Source: a virus. From it: a stretch of 64,000 nt of DNA. Below the pieces are notes generated by a model. The model was not told the origin of the DNA and searched no databases. It saw nothing but the letters and a program-made list of their open reading frames with translations. Positions 1 through 8,431 of this stretch are shown here, piece after piece (the stretch's first letter is position 1; every line of letters begins with the position of its first letter). The DNA lies in the IMG/VR virus record IMGVR_UViG_3300024239_000015, positions 169,378 through 233,377 of that record; one strand, 5' to 3'. A program made the position numbers and the translations under genes.

Positions 1-611
1 CCAATCAGGTTTTCGTTGTCGATCAGTTCAAACAGTAACCCACATGGATTTTGTTTGACGGGTGCGTCGTCTAGACTTTCTCGACACTCTTGTAGTACAG
101 AGTGAGGGTGGATAGGCCAGTCGTCGTCCCTTGTTTTTCCAGTACGGTCTACGAACACGACATCTAAGTCCGTTGAGTAGATAAACCCGCCGGCGTCTTT
201 GATATCCTCGTAGTGATGGTAACTGGTTTTTACGTATCCACGGCCTTTGGTGTTTAAGCGCCATTTCGGGATACGGTCGATTTCTTCTTTGCTGAGTAGA
301 TGTAGCTGTGGGTTGTCTTCTAACTCGATCAGGTCAGGACGCATGGTGTGGTCGATAATTTGTTCGACCATCAACCGTCCTTCTAACGTGGGATCTCTAG
401 AGGTCCCTGAGGATGGAATCTTTACTGCGCTTCCGTCGCGCAGGACCATCCATAAGTCTTTTCCTGTAAAGTTGTAATAACGCACGTCACTCATGATCGC
501 GTTACGCGTACCTAAGTCCGTACAGTCTCGCTCTACGACGCGAGCTTTTACAGGACGCGCGTTTGGAACACGCGCTAGATATTGTCCTAATAAATTCGCT
601 GGGTTATTCAC
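1..611 (-). CDS. Unrecognised protein, 3' part cut off by the window edge
   Basis: The minus strand is open from a GTG at 611 to the left edge of the window, about 203 codons with no stop. The translation begins MNNPANLLGQYLARV and is protein-like throughout, with acidic clusters such as ELEDNPQ and DLDVVFVD. The GTG was chosen because an AAGGA lies 12 bases upstream. The frame stays open for about 19 more codons before a TAG, but that stretch has no ATG. A promoter-like motif lies about 200 bases upstream. I do not recognise a family. Lying directly downstream of the capsid gene suggests, but does not show, a virion or head-related role. Confidence 0.7.
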   Translation of the reverse strand, partial: MNNPANLLGQYLARVPNARPVKARVVERDCTDLGTRNAIMSDVRYYNFTGKDLWMVLRDGSAVKIPSSGTSRDPTLEGRLMVEQIIDHTMRPDLIELEDNPQLHLLSKEEIDRIPKWRLNTKGRGYVKTSYHHYEDIKDAGGFIYSTDLDVVFVDRTGKTRDDDWPIHPHSVLQECRESLDDAPVKQNPCGLLFELIDNENLI

Positions 612-805
612 GATACCACTGAATCCTTTTACAGTCTCTTTTGAAAAGAACGAAGCTAATGGGAAAACGCTGTACTAAGCGACCTTAGTTGGACGCTACC
701 TAAAAGCTCGGGTCACCCCGCGTGACCAATTCAACCAAGCGACTTCTAAACGTTCCACGGTTTAGGGAGTTGCGAGGCTGAATGATCGTAGATTACTCAA
801 AAAAA
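612..805 (-). promoter_or_regulatory. Long, possibly structured 5' leader
   Basis: About 190 bases separate a promoter-like motif from the GTG of the truncated gene. The stretch includes a GGTCACGCGGGGTGACC hairpin (6-bp stem) and two similar short segments with GTCGCTT. No tRNA cloverleaf can be drawn. It may be an untranslated leader with regulatory structure. This is inference from position and self-complementarity. Confidence 0.35.
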
Positions 806-834
806 TAATATATATCTGTAATGGATTCGACACG
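806..834 (-). promoter_or_regulatory. Promoter-like motif (family of eight)
   Basis: Read on the minus strand: TCGAATCCATTACAG followed by ATATATATTAT. It shares the TCGAA block, the TTAYAGRTAT block and the terminal ATTAT box with seven other intergenic sites in this window. It follows the capsid gene terminator and precedes the truncated left-end gene. Confidence 0.6.
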
Positions 835-838
835 GCAT

Positions 839-865
839 AGAAGGAGAGCACGAAGCTCTCCTTCT
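839..865 (-). terminator. Terminator hairpin after capsid gene
   Basis: AGAAGGAGAG and CTCTCCTTCT form a 10-bp stem around a short loop, just beyond the stop of the capsid gene. No strong U-run follows, so termination strength is uncertain. Confidence 0.6.
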
Positions 866-887
866 AAAGGGTATTCCACAATGGCGC

Positions 888-3032
888 TTATGGCGTTACT
901 GGGTTGTTGATGAACTCGACTGCACCAGAGGTGATCAGTTCCAGTTCTTCTACGTCGATCTCGATCTGCACTGGGCAGTTCAGGATGTGACGGTTACGAC
1001 GTTGTACGCCTACTTCCATCGCTAATGAACCATCGCGGATCATCTGGATTTCACCGACTAACTCAGGAATCCAAATGTGGTTACCGTAGTTCAGTGGGTG
1101 GTACTCAGCACCATCAGTTAAACGCAGGGCGATCATGATCTTACCGCGCATTAAACGGTTGTTGGTAGAAACCACTTCTGGTTTCAGCAGAGGACCTACA
1201 GTACGGTCATCACCTTGTACCATCAGGTATTGTGGTAATGTAGTATCTGTACCCATTACGACGGTTGGTTTCTGTTCTACACCGCCAGTCATTGCTGACA
1301 CGGCTGCCCAGTAACCAGACACAGTCATTGCTTCAGCAACAGCCTGACCGATCAACGTGGTGAAATAACCTTGGATGTCAGCCAGCTTGTCCTGAGAACG
1401 AACGCTGTTTAACACTTCAGACATTTTCACGTTGATGTAACGGTAGTAAGGCTTCACTAACTCACGACCTAAACCTTCCACTTTTGGAACGATACCAGTG
1501 TCCTGGTACGCTTCATACGCAGAACGAATCAGAGACGCGTTGTCCAGCAGTTGCTGTACAGCAGCGTTGTTCGTTTGTACGCGAGTGGTGTTGATCAGTG
1601 ACTCCGTGTTCACAGAAGCATCGTAAGACGCGTCGGCGTTTACTGGCTTGGTGTAGTGCACTGGAGCGTGTACTGGGATGGTGTAACCTTCACGACGGAT
1701 GTTTTGTTCCACCAGGATACCACGGCTGCGGTAGTTGCTGTTGGTACGACGAGCTGACAACTCAAAGCTATCTAATTCGAACGTTACACCAGTCACGTCA
1801 GCTGCGCCAGTACCGATGTTGTTACCGTTAGCGTCGAATACGCGAACGATTTCCACCTGACCTGACATGTACAGGTTACCTGACTGAACGTTCAGATCAC
1901 CTTTGAAGCGCAGACGCACTTGTACTTTACCAGTGAATGCAGCAAACGCAGGAACCACAGCACCAGCGATGTCTTTGGTTGCAGAACTGAACGTTACTGT
2001 GTCGACGTTCATGTTCAGTAACATCTCTCTCCAATCGCCTTCTGGCGTTTTGAAGAACTGAGTGCCTGGAGCATTACGTAGATCAACGAACACGTAGCTT
2101 TCGTCAGTGGCTTTGGTCACTTTCAACCAAGCACCTACTACTTTCGCAGCTGGGTCAATGGCATCTTGCTCAGTGAACACGTTGTTGCTCAGCAGCGTTG
2201 GGTGAGCAGACAGACCTAACAGACCGATTGACTTATCAAACACCAGCGGAGCAGTAGGAACGTTGACAGAACCCACGGCACGAGTAGAGGCTAAACCAGC
2301 TACTGCAGAGAAATAAGCGTTCTGACTGTTGTCTGGGTTTTTGTACGGCACCAGGTCAGTGATGTTGTTTTTCAGGATGTCAGGGTTTACCACTGCATCT
2401 AACAGAGACTTACGGTTGAAGTCAGCTTCAGCACCACCGTTCACGTGTTTGTAGCCTGGGTACACTAACGTACGGTCTACTTGCACCATGAAGATCGATT
2501 GGTCAGGAGTAGCAACGATCGTTGGGAAAAACGCTTCAGCGAAATCGTCCTGACGGGCAGACAGTACGTTCCACGTGATGGTCTGCTCAATGTAGTTTTG
2601 AGCGTTGGTACGGTCGAAAGCTTCCTGAGAGAAATTCGGTTGGAATAACATCTCACCGTTCTGAGCGTTTGGAGTCCACTGTACAGAAGGAACACCCGCT
2701 TTCGAACCCCAGCTGTTTAAGTTGTTACGTGCTAACGCAACGACTGTAGCGGCTTCTAAACCTAAGCTTAAACGCTCTAACGCAGCTTTGTTGCCAGTCA
2801 GATCGATTTTACTGTTTTCGAAAGCAGTTTTCAACGCACCTTCCAGTTCGTTATTCACAGAACTGAACGTACCTTTTAATGCTTGGGTATCCTGGAAGCT
2901 CAGAGACTCTGCGGACAGAATCTTTTGGCCTACGGCAGAATCTGCAGCTTGGCGAGCCAGTGCTGCTTTTACTTGTGTTTGCAGATTACCTACAAACGTA
3001 CCGGCCGATTGGCCTAATGCGAACTTTGACAT
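888..3032 (-). CDS. Major capsid protein (phiKZ-type), precursor
   Basis: A 714-residue protein that probably forms the head shell. The size fits the large capsid proteins of phiKZ relatives (about 750 residues). The segment EAFFPTIVATP near residue 165 resembles a stretch I recall from that family. The first ~135 residues are helical and low in aromatics, like a removable delta-type domain. SQE followed by A at residues 134-137 fits the S/A/G-X-E specificity known for the phiKZ prohead protease; a second candidate, SAE, ends at residue 42. An AAAGGAAGG ribosome-binding site precedes the ATG. The gene stands in its own unit, with a palindromic CTTAACGTTAAG in the leader and a terminator behind. 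The family call rests on length, layout and short motifs, not on an alignment. Confidence 0.75.
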   Translation of the reverse strand: MSKFALGQSAGTFVGNLQTQVKAALARQAADSAVGQKILSAESLSFQDTQALKGTFSSVNNELEGALKTAFENSKIDLTGNKAALERLSLGLEAATVVALARNNLNSWGSKAGVPSVQWTPNAQNGEMLFQPNFSQEAFDRTNAQNYIEQTITWNVLSARQDDFAEAFFPTIVATPDQSIFMVQVDRTLVYPGYKHVNGGAEADFNRKSLLDAVVNPDILKNNITDLVPYKNPDNSQNAYFSAVAGLASTRAVGSVNVPTAPLVFDKSIGLLGLSAHPTLLSNNVFTEQDAIDPAAKVVGAWLKVTKATDESYVFVDLRNAPGTQFFKTPEGDWREMLLNMNVDTVTFSSATKDIAGAVVPAFAAFTGKVQVRLRFKGDLNVQSGNLYMSGQVEIVRVFDANGNNIGTGAADVTGVTFELDSFELSARRTNSNYRSRGILVEQNIRREGYTIPVHAPVHYTKPVNADASYDASVNTESLINTTRVQTNNAAVQQLLDNASLIRSAYEAYQDTGIVPKVEGLGRELVKPYYRYINVKMSEVLNSVRSQDKLADIQGYFTTLIGQAVAEAMTVSGYWAAVSAMTGGVEQKPTVVMGTDTTLPQYLMVQGDDRTVGPLLKPEVVSTNNRLMRGKIMIALRLTDGAEYHPLNYGNHIWIPELVGEIQMIRDGSLAMEVGVQRRNRHILNCPVQIEIDVEELELITSGAVEFINNPVTP

Positions 3033-3110
3033 AGTCGATGCCTTCCTTTACTCTTAACGTTAAGATTCATACTACCGACGACACCGGGGCCGCCAGAAGC
3101 ACTCAAATGA

Positions 3111-3656
3111 TTAATGCGTTTGTTCCAGCGCACAGAAAAGTTTGAACATTTCTGACTGTTCCAGCTCCCGGTGCGTCATCATTTTATTCAGCTCAATCAA
3201 GGTTTGTTCTAAGAACGCACTTTGTTCAAACTGAATCCAACTCCCCACGCCCATAAAGGCGATGGTTTCGTCAGAGACGCAGCACGGTACATAGGATGTT
3301 CTACGTACTGTAACGGGGACTGAGATCTCACTCAGCTCCACCCCACTCCGTTCTGCTACAGCCACTGCTGTATCGAACTCTGCTTCTGCAGCTTGTAGCT
3401 TGCTGCGATGTTTGGTTAACCACGCATCGTTTTGTGGGTGGTCGGTAAAACTTTTAAAAGCGCCCGTTAGCCCTTTCAAATACCGTTCACGGCGATTGTG
3501 GTATGCGACGTAAAAACATACGTCCTGTACAGATAATTTGTCCTCCAGTAACGAGAGGTTCGTAAAGTCACTGACTGGTATTTGTCTAGACGTCGCTAGT
3601 TCTTTAAACCACTCTGGGATTAAAGCGACGTAACGAGTCACGGGATTTTGCATCAT
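3111..3656 (-). CDS. Unrecognised protein upstream of the capsid gene
   Basis: 181 residues, mixed helical, beginning MMQNPVTRYVALIPEWF. Only a weak ribosome-binding site (CGGATT) is seen, and the start could be either of the two adjacent ATGs. It lies 78 bases upstream of the capsid gene on the same strand and diverges from the helicase gene. No signal peptide, membrane segment or catalytic motif is visible. Co-transcription with the capsid gene is possible; function unknown. Confidence 0.7.
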   Translation of the reverse strand: MMQNPVTRYVALIPEWFKELATSRQIPVSDFTNLSLLEDKLSVQDVCFYVAYHNRRERYLKGLTGAFKSFTDHPQNDAWLTKHRSKLQAAEAEFDTAVAVAERSGVELSEISVPVTVRRTSYVPCCVSDETIAFMGVGSWIQFEQSAFLEQTLIELNKMMTHRELEQSEMFKLFCALEQTH

Positions 3657-3707
3657 AGTGAAATCCGCTTTTAAAAGGTTTATGGTTAATTAACAACAGG
3701 AGTTACG
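3657..3707. promoter_or_regulatory. Divergent intergenic region
   Basis: These 51 bases separate a minus gene from the plus-strand helicase gene, so they should carry start signals for both. The plus strand has AT-rich TTTTAAAAGG, TTTATGG and TTAATTAAC, then ACAGGAG as the helicase ribosome-binding site. The eight-member promoter motif is not present here. Confidence 0.3.
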
Positions 3708-5635
3708 ATGGACGCTACCATGATTCTGGTGCAGGCTTTATCTCTAGCCTACTGGGAAAGCCGTTTACAACACACGTCCGGCGGGTCCATACAATTGCTT
3801 AGCAACGTGTTAGAAGAAGTCCCTATCCCAGATCAGAACATCGATGGGGATCGTACACGAGAGATCGTCGTGGGGTTACGTGGTTTAGTGCTGCAGTATA
3901 TCAACAAACCCGACCAAGGTGCGATGAACCTTGGTACACTCCTGCAACGAGTAAGGATTATCTGTCGTGATCAAAATTCGATCTACGACGCATTTGCTAA
4001 TGGTTTAGCAGATGGCTTAGAAGGCATTGAGATTCAAAAACGTTGCTTTTTATACGCACAGGAACTTTCTGACTTTGTGAACTTACGGAAGTTTCAAAAA
4101 CAAGTCAAAGGGTTCTACGCCAAACACGCGTACTCAGGCGAGCAGATCGACATCGCTTCAGCCGCAGCAGAAATGATCGAACAGTTAGAGCACTACGTGT
4201 ATCACCGCGAGGGAGCTTTAATAGACGGAATTTCAGGGATTGTCGACTATGTCGATATTTCTGACGAAGAGAAAATGCAGGACTTGTTTAAGAAAGCTCA
4301 GGAGGAGTCGTCTTCTGAGGGTATTCTGAAAGTAGGCTGGCAGGGGCTGACTCGGATGTTCGGTTGGCACGGCGGTCTGAGGCGAGGCGACTTTTACTTA
4401 ATCGGTGCGCTGCAACACAACTACAAATCAGGGATGGTTCTGAACCTCACTAAACAAGTTGCTTTGTATAACACACCGTACATGATCGACCCGAAGAAGA
4501 AGCCACTGATACTTGTTGTAGCCGCTGAAAACGCTACGACAGACAACATGACGTTTTTGTACTCTTCTTTAGTAGAGAATGAAACACAGCAACCAGCGGA
4601 CTTGACTAGGGTCTCCTACGAGGAGATGACGTCCTATGTGAAGCGACGTTTAGGCGTGAACGGATACCACTTCCACCACGTACGTGTAAACCCCTCTGAC
4701 TTTGGTTACCCAGAACTCTTTACGTTGATTCTGAAACTAGAAGCAGAAGGATACGAGATACACCTACTGACGATTGACTACCTGAACATGTTCAGTAAAA
4801 AAGGTTGTACGGCTGGTGCCCAAGGGCAAGACGTGCGTGACCTATTTAGACGTGTAAGAAACTTTTGTGCTCCTTAATTACAGGGCGTTAAAGCCGTAAG
4901 GTTTTAATGAAACCTCTCTGAACTGCTGGAAACCCCTAAAGCTGTTTCACCACTGCGAGGCGAAAGCCAAAGCCACGGTTTGAAAACGAAACGGATGTAC
5001 AATGGGCAACCGTGAGACCTAAGGTCTCCTGTAGCAGCCAAGTCCCCTCCCGTCCTTGAGACGCGGGGAAAGGTTCAACGACTATCCCGTAGCTGGGAGT
5101 AGGACTCAAGTGAGTCCCAAGTGGAGAGCTCCTCCTATTCTACTAAGAGTAGAGGATGAAATGATATAGTCTGTTCTGTAGGGAAAGCCTACAGCTGCGT
5201 ACCCACGCTGTGAAGCGTAAGACGCGGGAGAGGTCTCACGAACCTCTCCGAACATAAAAGAGAAGAATAGCGGTCATGACACCGGCTCAGATCAGCACAG
5301 AGGCGAAGTACTTGTTGAGGAATGGTGTAGATGACTTCGTGAAAGAAATCGCCAACAAAGGCTACTGGGACTCCTGTAAAACGATCGACCAAGAAGTCGA
5401 TATGGAAATGTTGATCCATATCGTGAAACTCGATGGTCGGAGTTACTTAACGGTACAACGTGGGAAACACCGTGGCTTAGGCACCCGCATGACACCTGAG
5501 ACAGATCTGTATACCGTACTTCCGTTTGAGCCTGTAGGTGGTATACGAGATGACATCCATGGTCGTGATACCAGTATGTCTCGTCCAGGGGGCGCTAACC
5601 TACACGGGGATGGCGGTGAGTGGTTTGCAGCATGA
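3708..5635 (+). CDS. DnaB-type replicative helicase, interrupted by a group I intron
   Basis: Hexameric helicase that unwinds DNA ahead of the phage polymerase. Exon 1 is 3708-4874 and exon 2 is 5261-5635, giving 513 residues after splicing. The RecA-like core starts near residue 205. The Walker A equivalent is GALQHNYKS (233-241), with the usual second glycine replaced by tyrosine. A glutamate follows in VVAAENATTD (E274), the Walker B strand is IHLLTIDYLN (351-360), and the H4-like strand MTPAQIS falls right after the splice junction. KHRGLG in exon 2 is in the place of the arginine-finger loop. The joined reading FCAP-RRIAVMTPAQIS restores the expected order of these motifs, which supports the splice sites. 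An ACAGGAG ribosome-binding site precedes the ATG. The unspliced reading stops at 4877 and would lack the finger. Confidence 0.85.
4875..5260 (+). ncRNA. Group I intron in the helicase gene
   Basis: 386 bases with the hallmarks of a self-splicing phage group I intron. The upstream exon ends in T (position 4874) and the intron ends in G (5260). The exon end GCTCCT can pair with AGGGCG just inside the intron, giving the U.G pair at the 5' splice site. The P/Q-like element is CTGGAAACCCCTAAAGC near 4930. The P7-type strands are GTTCAACGACTATCCC (from 5073) and GATATAGTCTG (from 5163). Splicing keeps the reading frame. No homing endonuclease is encoded. The core is nearly identical to that of the polymerase intron at 34603. 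Confidence 0.85.
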
Positions 5636-6024
5636 TCGACTACTATCTGTGGGGGATACTCCTTAAAAGTATCCTCGTGCTTATCTATTACTGGAATAAA
5701 CACGAGCATCGAATTGCGTCAAGACAACTCAACGTCACAGGACACCTTACAGCGATTTGGTCAGCGTGTATCTTAGCGTATACGCTCTGTCGTCAAACCC
5801 CTGTGCTTTTAGAGCAGTGGTTATACGCCGTCGCTACTGTTGCGTTATTGGAGTTTATACTCTGGGTCCTTGAAGTACATTTCAAGCGAGTCTCTGTACT
5901 TAGAGGAAAACTTCTGTATAAAGAACACATGGACATCACCAAGGTCTTGCAAGGATTTGTACGCAGTAAAGCAATCTGGCTGTATTTACCCTACTGGAGT
6001 TTTTTACTCTGGTACAGCGCGTAA
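5632..6024 (+). CDS. Small integral membrane protein
   Basis: The ATG at 5632 overlaps the helicase stop (ATGA), so the two are probably translationally coupled; an earlier ATG at 5620 also exists. About 130 residues with roughly four hydrophobic segments: residues 1-21, a segment near 40-55, one near 65-85 (AVATVALLEFILWVLEV) and the C-terminal WLYLPYWSFLLWY. No family recognised. Position in a replication operon suggests a possible role in anchoring replication to a membrane, which is speculation. Confidence 0.7.
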   Translation: MIDYYLWGILLKSILVLIYYWNKHEHRIASRQLNVTGHLTAIWSACILAYTLCRQTPVLLEQWLYAVATVALLEFILWVLEVHFKRVSVLRGKLLYKEHMDITKVLQGFVRSKAIWLYLPYWSFLLWYSA

Positions 6025-6053
6025 TACAAAAAAAGAAATGAAGCAAAAAAAGT

Positions 6054-6085
6054 GCATAGAGGAGGCCCGAAGGCCTCCTCTATGC
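6054..6085. terminator. Perfect 14-bp terminator hairpin with minus-strand U-run
   Basis: GCATAGAGGAGGCC, a CGAA loop, then the exact complement. On the minus strand it is followed by ACTTTTTTTGC, a good intrinsic terminator for transcripts coming from the right, that is from the candidate structured RNA. On the plus strand there is no U-run, though the membrane-protein gene ends 30 bases upstream. Confidence 0.8.
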
Positions 6086-6090
6086 TAAGT

Positions 6091-6477
6091 AAGGTATGAA
6101 AGGTTAACACGGGTCTACGGACGAACATGGGTGAGTATTTCTACGATCATTCGTTAGCGTAGGTTTAGGTGTTGTGTGACTTTTAGTCATGCCGCCGTCG
6201 CGGTGTCTTGGAAGACGACTAGAAGTCAGTGACAAGGCAGGTTGGAAGGCTGCGCTCACCTTTATTACGCCGACTGTTCGTGTGGCACGCAAACGAGACG
6301 CGTGTGGAGGACTTTTCGGGACTCTTACATGACGCAGTAATCTTGGGGACTGCGTGGGCCGGAAACCACCGGTTGGCCGCTGCGCGGACAAGCAGTATTC
6401 CTTGTTTACCAAAGCCGGAGAGCTCTTGCTGTCTCCTGTAAAGGAGAGTAGCCAAATTGCCGCATCTTTCATACCTT
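6091..6477 (-). ncRNA. Candidate structured RNA closed by a 12-bp helix
   Basis: This block is bounded by AAGGTATGAAAG (6091-6102) and its exact complement CTTTCATACCTT (6466-6477), which would form a closing helix. Inside are further perfect stems: ACGCAGT/ACTGCGT (6332-6355), TCTCC/GGAGA (6432-6447) and TGACT/AGTCA (6177-6189). Two more hairpins sit just outside on the right (6496-6511 and 6512-6540). The minus strand is favoured because a perfect U-tailed terminator lies immediately downstream on that strand. A 122-residue reading frame fills most of the block on the minus strand, but its amino acids and codons do not resemble the other genes here. The block does not carry the conserved RNase P or tmRNA motifs I looked for. 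Family unknown. Confidence 0.55.
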
Positions 6478-6553
6478 AAACTCCCTTCGGATGTTCGAGC
6501 ACGAACGCTCGTGTAGATACACTCGTCAGAGTGCAGCTACGCAAACGAGGTGG

Positions 6554-6640
6554 TTAGCGAGGTTTGGTATTAATCGCGTACACTGTGAAAACGTACGTTT
6601 TACCATTGATCGCTAACTGAACAGTTTGGGGTTCTTGCAT
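6554..6640 (-). CDS. Possible 28-residue peptide
   Basis: A short frame beginning MQEPQTVQLAINGKTYVFT, with alternating hydrophobic residues like a beta hairpin and codons like the neighbouring genes. An AGGA lies 13 bases before the ATG. It sits between the structured-RNA candidate and the 80-residue gene on the same strand. It is too short to be certain. Confidence 0.35.
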   Translation of the reverse strand: MQEPQTVQLAINGKTYVFTVYAINTKPR

Positions 6641-6700
6641 GGTGGATGTGTCCTAAAAGTTGAGTGGGGGAATGGGGGAATGTTCTACAGCGGCATAAAA

Positions 6701-6720
6701 GTGGGAGCTCACGCTCCCAC
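6701..6720 (-). terminator. Terminator hairpin overlapping a stop codon
   Basis: GTGGGAGC-TCAC-GCTCCCAC, followed on the minus strand by TTTTATGCC. The stop codon of the 80-residue gene lies inside the stem. Confidence 0.7.
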
Positions 6721-6951
6721 GTAGACACGTTGTGCCTGTGGAAAGTTGCGGGCTAGTAATTCAACATTCAGAGCAGTTTGGATGTCACGGATAAATTGCG
6801 CATCTAACTCTTCTGGAACGTCACCTACTAACTCGTATGCAACTTTTACGGTTTGTTCGCCGGATTTTACTACGACGAAACCGTCTGGGATACCGACTTC
6901 ACCTAATTGTTTCAGGTGGACTTCTACGTTGGGTCTTACTAAGGTTGCCAT
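6709..6951 (-). CDS. Small unrecognised protein
   Basis: 80 residues, beginning MATLVRPNVEVHLKQLGEVG, with beta-strand-like stretches and a helical acidic middle (EELDAQFIRDIQ). ACAGGAG precedes the ATG. It has its own promoter-like motif about 70 bases upstream and its own terminator, so it is a single-gene unit. No family recognised. Confidence 0.75.
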   Translation of the reverse strand: MATLVRPNVEVHLKQLGEVGIPDGFVVVKSGEQTVKVAYELVGDVPEELDAQFIRDIQTALNVELLARNFPQAQRVYVGA

Positions 6952-7017
6952 GGTGTTTGCTCCTGTTGGCTGGGTGGAAAATTCCTAGGGATCTGACGTC
7001 AAGCGTCATATCAACTT

Positions 7018-7046
7018 TATATTAAATATCTATAAAAGATTCGAGT
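7018..7046 (-). promoter_or_regulatory. Promoter-like motif
   Basis: Minus strand: CTCGAATCTTTTATAG, then ATATTTAATAT. It lies directly after the terminator of the gene ending at 7091 and upstream of the small gene starting at 6951. The leader after it can fold as TGACG-CTTGA-CGTCA. Confidence 0.65.
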
Positions 7047-7049
7047 CAG

Positions 7050-7080
7050 GCTACTCTAGGGCACTGCGCCCTAGAGTAGC
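7050..7080 (-). terminator. 13-bp terminator hairpin
   Basis: GCTACTCTAGGGC and its exact complement around a five-base loop, just past the stop of the 446-residue gene and abutting the next promoter motif. Confidence 0.8.
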
Positions 7081-7090
7081 TTTATGTCGG

Positions 7091-8431
7091 TTAAGTTTTT
7101 GGGATAAAATACACCATGACCGAAGCCGTGGTTTGGTACGTCTCTGTGGTAAACCCAGGACGTTCTAACGCGGTATATGCCTCTACCCCAAGGACTGTGC
7201 CGTAGCCTTCTACTAAGCCTTGTGGGCCTTGATAGAAAATACGCATGGGCATACCGGGGACTAACAACTCAGGGTCTGCATCATTCCATACGAAATGTGC
7301 CAGTTGACCTTTACGCGCTGAGAGTTTAGAAAGCTCTCGTGCGATGTTGTCCGTCACACGACGCTGAAGCATCGGAGCGTTGTTGAGTTTAGACTCACGC
7401 TCCTGGACTTGTACTGTCGCTGCGGTTTTATCGGGCTGTAAAACACCCACTCCGTTCTCGACTTTCACAAACTCATTAAACTGTTTGGTGGCAACGCTAA
7501 ACATTGCACCATTGCCTTCTGAGGTTTGTTTTTGGTCACTAAAGTCAAAATGCTTTACTGCCCCAGTAATTACAACAGTCACTCGATCGTTCTTTACGTC
7601 GTAGGTTCGTTCGGTGATCACCTGGTTGCGTGGGATGATATAAAAGTCCACGGCATATTTACTTTTGTTGTATCGCGTCGTGTCATACAACGGATATACA
7701 TACAATAACTGTCGGTGTGAAAAAATACCGATGTCGTTGTTGTAGATCCCTCCCCCATGTTTCTGTAGATACCCTGGTAGGTTATAAAGCTCTACACCGT
7801 GTTGGATGTTGATCTGTTTCCTGACGGTTTTGTTATCAGGCGTCACAAACTCCAACCCCTTTAATCGCTCGTTCTCTAACCCTTTGGTTTGGCTGATCGC
7901 TTGGGTGAGTAAACACTTGAGTAAATCTCCTGGTGTGGAGTTGACGTAAGGTCCACCAAAACGAACGTATTGCAGTTTATCAAACTCTATTGGAATCAAC
8001 TGAAACTTTACGTTGACAAAGGTCTGAGTCCCGCTGACTTGTGCAAGACCTGACATACTGTTCTGTCCTAAGAGTCCAGGGTCTGTGTTCTCTAAAAGGA
8101 CAGCACGGTAAGTACGCAGCGTAGGTGGGAGGGACTTGATGATCCCTCCCTGTAGTTCACCGACGACAATCCGTTTCAAATCTACCTTTAAGTCGTTTCT
8201 GTGTGGGTACACGTATTGACGGTATTGTTCTAACACCATTAAGACTTCCAGAAAGCTTGTTTCCATAAACCCTTTGACAAAGTCTTTCTCTTGGTCAAAG
8301 TTTACTACCTTCCATGGAGAGAACTTTCCTTTGGGGACTCGAAACTCAGCCGTCAGTTGTACAAACACAGGCCGAGGGGCACGTTGGATTTGCCGTACTG
8401 CCTCGGTGTAAAACATCGGTTTTAACGCCAT
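7091..8431 (-). CDS. Probable tail/baseplate structural protein (446 residues)
   Basis: Last gene of a four-gene operon in which each gene overlaps the next, typical of co-assembled proteins. The C-terminal ~70 residues read like a small beta barrel, with ELLVPGMPMRIFYQGP and the strand-rich YQTTASVMVYFIP, a layout seen in hub-type tail proteins. There is no signal peptide or membrane segment. GAGAGGG precedes the ATG. The virion assignment comes from context and composition, not from a recognised domain. Confidence 0.6.
   Translation of the reverse strand: MALKPMFYTEAVRQIQRAPRPVFVQLTAEFRVPKGKFSPWKVVNFDQEKDFVKGFMETSFLEVLMVLEQYRQYVYPHRNDLKVDLKRIVVGELQGGIIKSLPPTLRTYRAVLLENTDPGLLGQNSMSGLAQVSGTQTFVNVKFQLIPIEFDKLQYVRFGGPYVNSTPGDLLKCLLTQAISQTKGLENERLKGLEFVTPDNKTVRKQINIQHGVELYNLPGYLQKHGGGIYNNDIGIFSHRQLLYVYPLYDTTRYNKSKYAVDFYIIPRNQVITERTYDVKNDRVTVVITGAVKHFDFSDQKQTSEGNGAMFSVATKQFNEFVKVENGVGVLQPDKTAATVQVQERESKLNNAPMLQRRVTDNIARELSKLSARKGQLAHFVWNDADPELLVPGMPMRIFYQGPQGLVEGYGTVLGVEAYTALERPGFTTETYQTTASVMVYFIPKT

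Noticed and set aside
28-678. Short frames on both strands over the left end
   Set aside because: They overlap the long open minus frame of the truncated gene in another register and have no good ribosome-binding sites.
612-805. tRNA-like fold in the leader
   Set aside because: No acceptor stem or T-loop could be drawn.
4875-5260. Homing endonuclease inside the helicase intron
   Set aside because: The intron is under 400 bases and has no frame with GIY-YIG, HNH or LAGLIDADG residues.
6104-6472. 122-residue minus-strand frame inside the candidate RNA, with GGGAG upstream
   Set aside because: Composition (Ser/Thr/Pro/Arg-rich) and codons (CGG, CCC and similar) differ from all neighbouring genes, and the frame is explained by the structured block. 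Kept as a caveat.
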